From contig CAZKXX010000159.1 in assembly GCA_964556705.1 (NCBI GenBank), positions 1 to 5,184 on the forward strand: 5,184 nt of DNA, written 5' to 3'. Every line of letters starts with the position of its first letter. The stretch's first letter is position 1. The position numbers and the translations under genes were made by a program. The notes under the pieces were generated by a model. The model had not been told where the DNA came from, ran no database searches, and saw nothing but the letters and a program-made list of their open reading frames with translations. Shown here in pieces: positions 1 through 5,184 of the stretch. This stretch comes from CAZKXX01 sp964556705 (GTDB lineage Bacteria > Acidobacteriota > Terriglobia > UBA7540).

Positions 1-192
1 CTCGCTGCTATGACACATGTAGCACTGCTCGACCAGCACGGGCCGGATCTTCTTTTCGAAGAATTCCGACCCCTCGGCGCTGAAATCCTCGGAAGGACGC
101 TCGGCGCGGGGTGAGGCTGGAGATTGCCACGCGGGGAGGGCCGCAAGGATGATCGCAATCAAGATTGAAAGCCTTTTCAGCTTTAGGCCCAT
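1..192 (-). CDS. Exported planctomycete-type cytochrome c (PSCyt1) domain protein, N-terminal part only
   Basis: Reading leftward from the ATG at 192-190, 64 codons stay open to the window edge. Residues 4-7 (KLKR) followed by a hydrophobic run (about 8-22, LSILIAIILAALPAW) form a typical Sec signal peptide; no lipobox cysteine is seen. After a Ser/Pro/Ala-rich linker, residues 44-54 (FFEKKIRPVLV) lead into CYMCH at 57-61, a CxxCH heme-c motif. This arrangement is characteristic of the PSCyt1 domain. In known proteins it is usually followed by DUF1549 and DUF1553 (PSD1) domains, or by other PSCyt modules, in proteins of about 700-1100 residues, so most of the gene is missing here. By inference the product is a periplasmic or outer-surface c-type cytochrome-like protein; the family's function is poorly known. 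No strong Shine-Dalgarno precedes the ATG (only a weak GAG about 11 bases upstream). A promoter candidate lies in the gap upstream, suggesting transcription separate from the sugar genes. Confidence 0.85.
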   Translation of the reverse strand, partial: MGLKLKRLSILIAIILAALPAWQSPASPRAERPSEDFSAEGSEFFEKKIRPVLVEQCYMCHSSE

Positions 193-194
193 AG

Positions 195-278
195 TCCGAA
201 ACTCAAAGTAACCCGTGGCTTACGATAGGCAGGCACTGTAATTTTCAGGACAAAATGTTCCGCTGTCAATCCGAAACT
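195..278. repeat. Pair of 9-base direct repeats flanking the promoter
   Basis: TCCGAAACT occurs at 195-203 and again at 270-278 (AGTTTCGGA on the transcribed strand). Counting the adjoining bases, the match extends to A[G/A]TCCGAAACT. The upstream copy directly abuts the predicted -35 hexamer; the downstream copy lies 2 bases before the ATG of the PSCyt1 gene. The placement would suit a pair of operator half-sites, but a chance match in AT-richer intergenic DNA is possible. Confidence 0.35.
241..269 (-). promoter_or_regulatory. Predicted sigma70-type promoter for the PSCyt1 gene
   Basis: On the minus strand a perfect TTGACA (-35, at 269-264) is followed by a 17-base spacer and GAAAAT (-10, at 246-241, 4 of 6 matches to TATAAT). 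Transcription would start near 235 and give a 5' leader of about 40 bases before the ATG at 192. The perfect -35 box, ideal spacing and intergenic position support it; the -10 box is only moderate. It is a sequence-pattern prediction. The host's sigma factor preferences are unknown. Confidence 0.5.
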
Positions 279-302
279 GTGGGAAACAAAAGAAGTTCCG
301 AG

Positions 303-1499
303 CTATCCGCGAAACACCTGTTTGGCGCCCGAGGCGCGGAGGTGCAGCCTGGCTCCCCGGCGTGAACCGAAGACCACGATTTCCCTCGGCGAAAGTTCGA
401 CGTCACGGACCGCGCCGAAGCCCGAAGGCGTGACCGCAAGGAAGGCTAAATAGCGGGCCGTTCTCCTGGACCGCGCCGGAACCAAGGCCTGAGTGGGTGT
501 ACCCAGGAGTTCGGGCTGCGCAAACGCTTCGCGCCGCCCGACTGGAAATGGAGTCGTCCCGAATTCCAGAGCGTACGCTTGCGTTCGACCCTTCCAGGGC
601 GGCGTCGTCAGCGCACGATTCTCCTCCCAAATCGCCGTCCAGGGAAAATCCTCGCGCCGAAAACAGTAGCCAAAAAGGAGTTTCTGTTCTGAATTCAGCG
701 CCGCCACATACGCGATTTCCTTGCTCGGATCGAGGAGGACGGTGGCGACGAAGTTCGTTCCCGGGCGCTGAAGCGGATACCTCAAATCCAGTCGCCCTCC
801 GCGGCACGCCGGCGCGTGAGGCCACCGGAAGGGACGCGAGAAGCGCAACGATTCTTTTCCTTCATAGCTGTGCGGCCAGGTAAGCCCGCGCGCCGCCGGC
901 AGGGCGATGGCGCATTGAGCGCGCGAAAGGAACGGCGGACCCAGCGTGACGTGCTGCTGCCAGTGAAAAAAATGGTCGAGTTTCCGTTCGTTCTCGACCG
1001 TTTCCGTGAAGTACGCGACGGACTCGCCGCGACGCAGTTCGATGTTGCGAATGAAATTCAGGCCCGCCTGGGGCAAACGAACGGTCAGCCTGACCGTCGC
1101 GCGGCGCGATGTGGCGCGGCCCGAGACGGCCTTCCATTTCAGACTGGGCGCTTCGCCGTGAAACGACAGTCCGGCGGCGTATTCGTCCTGCGAGGGCGGC
1201 CCGAAGTAGTCGAGGCACAGATTGTGCCCGGCGATTCCGGAAAGGAGCTTACCTTCGAAGAGGGTTCCGAAAATCCGTTCGTGAATTCTGGCACGATAGC
1301 GAAAGGGCTCGATGGATTTCCAGGGAGGAGCCCAGAGCGGGTTCACGGTCGGCAGGCCCGGAACGTCCGCGAAGCGGAACTCCGCGATGTGTCCGCCGCC
1401 GGTGAGCGTGACCATGCGAACCCGGCCGTTGCTCAACACCACGGCCGGGCGGCCGCGCCAACGACCGATTCGAGAAGAGCACTTTTCCGCCGTTCTCAA
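303..1499 (-). CDS. Galactose mutarotase-fold (aldose 1-epimerase-like) protein, function unassigned
   Basis: A complete 398-residue protein with no signal peptide or membrane segment. Residues 17-40 (RPAVVLSNGRVRMV, then TLTGGGHIAE) begin a beta-sandwich like that of aldose 1-epimerases, followed by VNPLWAPPWKSIEP (52-65) and GHNLCLDYFGPPSQDE (91-106). Candidate active-site residues, by analogy with GalM, are His114 (FHGEA), His183 (HWQQHVTLGPPFL, 179-191) and Glu312 (ALEFGTTPFP, 310-319). The WEEN motif (291-294) precedes the Glu strand. Residues about 331-398 form an extra beta-rich, Arg-rich tail beyond the usual core. The TTG start at 1499 is favoured because GGAG lies 8 bases upstream and no earlier ATG, GTG or TTG exists in the open frame; the next in-frame starts would cut into the first strands. 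It lies 75 bases downstream of the debranching enzyme gene on the same strand, so co-transcription is likely and an alpha-glucan or glucose-related substrate is plausible. Mutarotase, epimerase or sugar-binding activity cannot be distinguished from sequence. The fold is fairly sure, the function is not. Confidence 0.8.
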   Translation of the reverse strand: MRTAEKCSSRIGRWRGRPAVVLSNGRVRMVTLTGGGHIAEFRFADVPGLPTVNPLWAPPWKSIEPFRYRARIHERIFGTLFEGKLLSGIAGHNLCLDYFGPPSQDEYAAGLSFHGEAPSLKWKAVSGRATSRRATVRLTVRLPQAGLNFIRNIELRRGESVAYFTETVENERKLDHFFHWQQHVTLGPPFLSRAQCAIALPAARGLTWPHSYEGKESLRFSRPFRWPHAPACRGGRLDLRYPLQRPGTNFVATVLLDPSKEIAYVAALNSEQKLLFGYCFRREDFPWTAIWEENRALTTPPWKGRTQAYALEFGTTPFPVGRREAFAQPELLGTPTQALVPARSRRTARYLAFLAVTPSGFGAVRDVELSPREIVVFGSRRGARLHLRASGAKQVFRG

Positions 1500-1507
1500 T
1501 GCCGCAT

Positions 1508-1511
1508 CTCC
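1508..1511 (-). promoter_or_regulatory. Ribosome binding site that decides the TTG start at 1499
   Basis: GGAG on the minus strand lies 8 bases before the TTG at 1499-1497, within the normal Shine-Dalgarno distance. It supports translation from this rare start codon. An ATG immediately following the GGA (in GGAGATG) is in another frame and reaches TGA after two further codons, so it cannot serve the gene. Confidence 0.6.
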
Positions 1512-1574
1512 ATACTCGCAAGAGTGGGACAGTACTTTACGGCGGGAGAAGGATTCAGTAAAGGGCGAGCGGCC

Positions 1575-3656
1575 TCAGGAGACGCTTGACGTCGCGGGAG
1601 ATGAGACGACCGCGTCCGCGCTCGGGTGGGTGAGGGCGGTCCACGCGCGGAGCACTTCGGCGACCGTCCACGCCTGCGCGATGCAGCCGCGCGGCGCGAA
1701 GGGAAAGTCCCCGTCGAAGATTTCGGCGAGCGTCCCGAGGCCATGCGCTTTCAACTGCAGCCCCATCGGCTCGAGAAACTGCGCGGCGGCCTTCGCGTCG
1801 CCATAAACGCGCAGGTGAGCCAGAGCGAACGGCCCAAGGAGCCATCCCCACACCGTCCCCTGGTGATAGGCGGAGTCGCGTTCGAAAGGCGATCCGGCAT
1901 AGCGGCCGGTGTAACCGGGCTCGCCGGGCGCGAGGCTGCGCAGGCCGTGCGAGGTCAGGAGGTGCCGCGCGCAGGCGTCCACCACGGCGCGCTGCTGATC
2001 GCGATCGAGCGGGCTCTCAGGGAGTGAAACGGCAAAGATCTGATTCGGCCGCAACGACGCGTCATTTCCCGCCGGACCGTCAATCACGTCGAAACAATAA
2101 CCGTGTTCGGGACTCCAGAAGCGGCTGAAACTCGCGCGCACGCGCTCGGCAAGCTTCTCGTATTTCTCCGAAGATTTTTTCAGGGCGCGCGCCAGCCGCG
2201 CCAGGGTGACGAGCGCGTTGAACCACAGCGCGTTGACCTCGACGGGTTTCCCGATGCGCGGCGTGACCACCCAGTCGCCGATTTTCGCGTCCATCCAGGT
2301 GAGCTGCACTCCCGGCTCGCCGGCGAAAAGCAGCCCGTCGGTTTCATCGGCGTGAATGTGGTAGCGCGTTCCGGCCAGGTGGCTCTCGACGATTCCCTCC
2401 AGAATCGGGAAAAGACTTTCGATGGCCCCGGAGTCCCCAGCGGCCTCGAAGTGTTGGCGGACGGCCTCGAAGTACCACAGCGTTGCGTCAACGGTGTTGT
2501 ATTCGGGCGTCCCGCCGGTGTCGGGAAATACGTTCGGGAGCATGCCGCGGTCCACGAACCGCGCAAAGGTGAACAGGATCTTGGCAGCGACTTCCGCCCG
2601 CCCGGTTGCCAGCGCGAGGCCGGGAAGCGAAATCATCGCGTCGCGGCCCCAGTCTCCGAACCAGTGATAGCCGGCGATGACGGAGAGCGCTCCGGGGTCA
2701 TCCGAAAGCGGCCGGCGGACCACGAACTGGTCGGCCGCGAAAACGAGCTGGCGAATCCAGGCGGGCGCGGCCTCCGCGATGCCGGGCTGCGCCGTATTCC
2801 AGCGGTCAAGCAGAGCGTTCTCACGCGCGCGCTGACGCTCCCAGGCAGCAGCCGCGTCGAGGCCGGCGTTCGCTTCGGTCGTGGCCACGATCGCCAGCGA
2901 TTCGCCCGGCCCGAGCGTCGCGCGCAGCGTGCCGGCGTGAAGGTGGTCGTCGCGATCGTCGAGCCCGCGAAAGCGTTCCTGGGCGAGGTCGAAGTTGTTG
3001 TACCAGTCTTGCGCGGGCGCGGCCTCGCCGCGATCGCTCAGAACGAAGAAGGGGACGGCGCCGTCGAAGGCGGTGACCCGCAGGCCGCGCTCGGCGGATT
3101 CCACGTTCATCCGCCAGCCGCCGGCGCGGGTGGTCGAGTGGGAGTCGCGATAGTTGACCAGAGCCCGAAGCGTCAATTGCAGTGGCCGCGTGCCGCGCGC
3201 GAGCCGGAAAGTCACGTAGGTTGTGTTCGCGCCGTGCTCCATCCAGACGCGCTTTTCAAAAAGAGCGTCCGCGAAGGCAAACGTCCAGACCGGCGCGGTC
3301 CCTTCCAGCCGGAAACTCTCGATGTGACGGAAGCCCTGCGGGTCCACCGCACCGCCCGTCCAGCGGTTAGCGGAGAGACGGTACGTTTGACCGTCGTACT
3401 CGGCGCTTTCCTCGAACTTCGTCACCAGCAGCGTGCGGCCGAGGGGTGGCCGGAGCGCCGCCACCAGCAGGCCGTGGTAGCGCCGCGTCAACAGGCCCGC
3501 CACGGTGCCGGAGGCAAACCCGCCTATGCCGTTCGTCACCAGCCACTCGCGCGACTCGGCGGCGGCGAGATCGCCGCAAGTCACCCGGCCAAAACTCACG
3601 AATGAATCGGGCCGGACACGCTCTTCAGGAAATTGCTCGCTTGAAATCCTGGCCAT
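1575..3656 (-). CDS. Amylo-alpha-1,6-glucosidase (bacterial glycogen debranching enzyme, GH133-like)
   Basis: A 693-residue enzyme, within the usual range for the bacterial/archaeal type, predicted to hydrolyse alpha-1,6 branch glucose in glycogen or limit dextrins. Residues about 18-250 are the N-terminal beta-sandwich domain, marked by REWLVTNGIGGFASGTVAG (36-54) and LTRRYHGLLVAA (56-67). Residues about 288-673 are the (alpha/alpha)6 catalytic domain, with WFGDWGRDAMISLPGL (332-347), LPNVFPDTGGTPEYNTVDA (373-391), LTWMDAKIGDWVVTPR (452-467), ERDSAYHQGTVWGW (592-605) and LAEIFDGD (643-650). By analogy with eukaryotic debranching enzymes, Asp456 (WMD) is the likely acid and Glu645 (LAE) the likely base. 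It lacks the N-terminal 4-alpha-glucanotransferase half of the eukaryotic enzyme. The ATG at 3656-3654 is preferred over an in-frame TTG at 3662-3660, which follows a TGA directly. Neither has a strong Shine-Dalgarno (weak GGA about 10 bases before the ATG). The gene follows the GH63-like gene after 51 bases, consistent with one operon. No signal peptide is seen, so a cytoplasmic location is likely. Confidence 0.93.
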   Translation of the reverse strand: MARISSEQFPEERVRPDSFVSFGRVTCGDLAAAESREWLVTNGIGGFASGTVAGLLTRRYHGLLVAALRPPLGRTLLVTKFEESAEYDGQTYRLSANRWTGGAVDPQGFRHIESFRLEGTAPVWTFAFADALFEKRVWMEHGANTTYVTFRLARGTRPLQLTLRALVNYRDSHSTTRAGGWRMNVESAERGLRVTAFDGAVPFFVLSDRGEAAPAQDWYNNFDLAQERFRGLDDRDDHLHAGTLRATLGPGESLAIVATTEANAGLDAAAAWERQRARENALLDRWNTAQPGIAEAAPAWIRQLVFAADQFVVRRPLSDDPGALSVIAGYHWFGDWGRDAMISLPGLALATGRAEVAAKILFTFARFVDRGMLPNVFPDTGGTPEYNTVDATLWYFEAVRQHFEAAGDSGAIESLFPILEGIVESHLAGTRYHIHADETDGLLFAGEPGVQLTWMDAKIGDWVVTPRIGKPVEVNALWFNALVTLARLARALKKSSEKYEKLAERVRASFSRFWSPEHGYCFDVIDGPAGNDASLRPNQIFAVSLPESPLDRDQQRAVVDACARHLLTSHGLRSLAPGEPGYTGRYAGSPFERDSAYHQGTVWGWLLGPFALAHLRVYGDAKAAAQFLEPMGLQLKAHGLGTLAEIFDGDFPFAPRGCIAQAWTVAEVLRAWTALTHPSADAVVSSPATSSVS

Positions 3657-3695
3657 GGCCAATCAATCCGCAATCGCCAATGACCAATCTGCAAT
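3650..3695. repeat. Heptamer-phased CAAT repeats with a start-codon palindrome
   Basis: The plus strand carries CAAT at 3660, 3664, 3671, 3678, 3685 and 3692: one 4-base step, then four exact 7-base steps (ATTGNNN units on the transcribed strand). The run fills most of the spacer between the two glucosidase genes and is richer in A+T than the genes around it (about 45% GC over 3661-3707). Its left end adjoins TGGCCATGGCCA (3650-3661), a perfect 12-base palindrome with the ATG of the debranching enzyme gene at its centre. The repeats could be a degenerate short-tandem-repeat array; a role in translation or mRNA processing is speculative. Confidence 0.6.
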
Positions 3696-3707
3696 TCTCA
3701 GTTTCCC

Positions 3708-5184
3708 TCATTCGCCGCTCTGCTCGATGAGCTTTGCCACCAGCCCGGTCCAGCCCGTCTGATGGCTTGCGCCGAGGCCCGCGCCGTTGTCCCCGTGGAA
3801 ATATTCGTGGAAGAGAATCAGATCCCGCCAGTGCGGGTCGGTCTGGAATTTCTCGATTCCGCCGAAGACCGGCCGCCGGCCGTCGGGCCGCCGCAGGAAA
3901 ATGCGGGTCAGCCGGCGGGAGATTTCCCCCGCCACGTCCCACAAGGACGTCATTTGCCCCGAGCCGGTGGGAAATTCCACCTTCAGAGAGTCGCCGTAGT
4001 AGTGATGGAATTTCTGCAATGATTCAATCAGCAGAAAGTTCACCGGAAACCAGACGGGACCGCGCCAGTTGGAGTTGCCGCCGAACAGGCCGCTCGAAGA
4101 CTCGCCGGGCTCATAGTCCACGCGGTGCTCGTCTCCGTTGACGTGGAACACGTAGGGATGGTCGCGATGATGGCGGGAAAGGGCGCGAATCCCGTGCGGT
4201 GAGAGGAATTCGTTTTCGTCGAGCATGTAGCGCAGCACTCGCTGGATTGCTGACCGATTCACGATGGAGAGCAGGCGGCGCACGCCCCGCTCCGACTTCT
4301 GGCCCATGTCAATGTGGTGCGGCACATCGGGATGGTTGTCGATGAACCATTGCATGCGGCGCTTGAAACCCGGGAGCCGGTCCACGATCTCCGGCTCCAT
4401 CGTCTCGACGGCGAACAGCGGGATGAGGCCCACCATGGAACGGACCTTGAGGGGAAGATGCTCGCCGTGGGGCAGGTGCAGCACATCATAGTAGAAGCCG
4501 TCCTGCTCGTCCCACAGATCGATGCCTTCGCCGCCCAGGTCGTTCATGGCGTGCGCGATATAGACGAAGTGCTCGAAGAATTTGCTGGCGACGTCTTCAT
4601 AGGCGGGGTTCTCCCGCGCCAGCTCCAGCGCGATGGCCAGCATGTTCAGGCAGTACATGCCCATCCAGCTCGTGCCGTCGGACTGCTCCAGATGCCCGCC
4701 GGTGGGCAGCGGCGCGGAGCGGTCGAAAACTCCGATGTTGTCGAGCCCCAGAAAACCGCCCTGAAACACATTACGGCCTTCTGCGTCCTTCCGGTTCACC
4801 CACCAGGTGAAGTTGAGCAACAACTTATGAAAGACCCGCTGCAAGAACTGCCGGTCCCCTAGGCCCATCCGCTTCTTTTCGATCTTGTACACGCGCCAGG
4901 CGGCCCAGGCGTGCACCGGCGGATTCACGTCGCCAAAAGCCCATTCATAGGCTGGCAACTGGCCATTGGGATGCATATACCATTCCCTCACCATCAGGGC
5001 CAGTTGCTCTTTGGCGAATTCGGAATCCACCAGCGCGAGCGGCACGCAGTGAAACGCCAGGTCCCAAGCCGCATACCAGGGATACTCCCACTTGTCCGGC
5101 ATCGAGATCACGTCAGCATTGTAGAGGTGAGTCCATTGGCTGTTGCGGCCTTCTTTTCTCTGTTCCGGCGGCGGACCGTACGCC
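3708..5184 (-). CDS. MGH1-like / GH63-related glucosidase, C-terminal 491 residues
   Basis: The reading frame is open to the right edge, so the start is outside the window; related proteins are recalled as roughly 880-900 residues, so about 400 N-terminal residues are missing. The GTG at 5111 is not a plausible start because conserved sequence continues upstream (AYGPPPEQRKEGRN at visible residues 1-14, then WTHLYNAD at 17-24). Further (alpha/alpha)6-barrel landmarks, in visible numbering, are MPDKWEYPWYAAWDLAFH (28-45), REWYMHPNGQLPAYEWAFGD (66-85), LEQSDGTSWMGMYCLNML (165-182), NSNWRGPVWFPVNFLLIES (370-388), and near the end FHEYFHGDNGAGLGASH (458-474) followed by QTGWTGL (475-481). By analogy with GH63 YgjK, Asp169 (QSDG) and Glu460 (HEYFHGD) are candidate acid and base. 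The family hydrolyses alpha-glucosidic or related linkages, and characterised relatives include glucosylglycerate/mannosylglycerate hydrolases; the substrate here cannot be told. It is the first visible gene of a probable operon with the debranching enzyme. No frameshift or missing core motif is seen in the visible part. Confidence 0.9.
   Translation of the reverse strand, partial: AYGPPPEQRKEGRNSQWTHLYNADVISMPDKWEYPWYAAWDLAFHCVPLALVDSEFAKEQLALMVREWYMHPNGQLPAYEWAFGDVNPPVHAWAAWRVYKIEKKRMGLGDRQFLQRVFHKLLLNFTWWVNRKDAEGRNVFQGGFLGLDNIGVFDRSAPLPTGGHLEQSDGTSWMGMYCLNMLAIALELARENPAYEDVASKFFEHFVYIAHAMNDLGGEGIDLWDEQDGFYYDVLHLPHGEHLPLKVRSMVGLIPLFAVETMEPEIVDRLPGFKRRMQWFIDNHPDVPHHIDMGQKSERGVRRLLSIVNRSAIQRVLRYMLDENEFLSPHGIRALSRHHRDHPYVFHVNGDEHRVDYEPGESSSGLFGGNSNWRGPVWFPVNFLLIESLQKFHHYYGDSLKVEFPTGSGQMTSLWDVAGEISRRLTRIFLRRPDGRRPVFGGIEKFQTDPHWRDLILFHEYFHGDNGAGLGASHQTGWTGLVAKLIEQSGE

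Noticed and set aside
272..300. Possible hairpin after the mutarotase-fold gene (CGAAACT against AGTTCCG)
   Set aside because: The stem is only 7 pairs with one mismatch and a 15-base loop, and no T-run follows; it is not a credible terminator.
1535..1563. Inverted repeat CTTTAC/GTAAAG in the 1500-1574 spacer
   Set aside because: The six-pair stem has a 17-base loop and no T-tract, so it does not support a terminator. It may be chance.
816..1589. 257-codon open frame on the plus strand
   Set aside because: It is antisense to the mutarotase-fold gene, Arg-rich and of low complexity, with no domain signature; judged a GC-rich shadow.
2103..3605. 500-codon open frame on the plus strand
   Set aside because: It lies entirely opposite the debranching enzyme gene, whose motifs are unmistakable. 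The translation is Arg/Gly/Val/Pro-rich with no recognisable domain. Long antisense frames are expected in GC-rich coding DNA.
3625..3942. 105-codon minus-strand frame spanning the end of the GH63-like gene and the spacer
   Set aside because: It is out of frame with the conserved C-terminus of the glucosidase, overlaps the repeat spacer, and is rich in Arg/Gly/Pro without any domain.
4314..4862. 182-codon open frame on the plus strand
   Set aside because: It is antisense to the conserved barrel of the GH63-like gene. The opposite strand is fully explained, and this frame has no recognisable motif.
3708..5111. GTG at 5111 as the true start of the GH63-like gene
   Set aside because: Conserved family sequence (WTHLYNAD and the preceding GPPP segment) continues in frame upstream to the window edge, so this is an internal valine codon.

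Overview
The window looks like a piece of a GC-rich (roughly 60% or more by eye) bacterial chromosome, with every supportable gene on the minus strand. The best guess for the organism is an Acidobacteriota member (Bryobacter/Solibacter-like); Planctomycetota or Verrucomicrobiota are the alternatives. The taxonomic clue is the gene start at the left edge, which encodes an exported protein with a planctomycete-type cytochrome c motif (PSCyt1, FFEKKIRPVL...CYMCH). Such proteins are common in these phyla. The assignment rests on recalled family distribution, not on a search.

Reading in the direction of transcription (right to left): (1) 5184-3708, the C-terminal 491 residues of a large MGH1-like/GH63-related glucosidase whose start lies beyond the right edge; (2) a 51-base spacer made largely of heptamer-phased CAAT repeats; (3) 3656-1575, a complete bacterial-type amylo-alpha-1,6-glucosidase (glycogen debranching enzyme, GH133-like); (4) a 75-base spacer with a good GGAG ribosome binding site; (5) 1499-303, a complete 398-residue protein of the galactose mutarotase fold, function unassigned, starting with TTG; (6) a 110-base gap with a plausible sigma70-type promoter and a 9-base direct repeat; (7) 192-1, the N-terminus of the secreted PSCyt1-type protein, running off the left edge.

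Genes 1, 3 and 5 form a likely co-transcribed alpha-glucan or glucoside unit. The debranching enzyme hydrolyses alpha-1,6 branches, the GH63-like enzyme probably removes glucose from an alpha-glucoside of unknown identity, and the mutarotase-like protein may act on or bind the released sugars. None of the visible parts of these three shows a signal peptide, so cytoplasmic glycogen/glucoside turnover is the simplest reading. The start of the first enzyme is not visible, however. The PSCyt1 gene appears to be a separate transcription unit.

No RNA gene, mobile element, CRISPR array or convincing terminator was seen. There is no strong sign of an unprecedented system. The less ordinary items are the phased CAAT array with its start-codon palindrome, the repeat pair around the promoter, and the unassigned mutarotase-fold protein.
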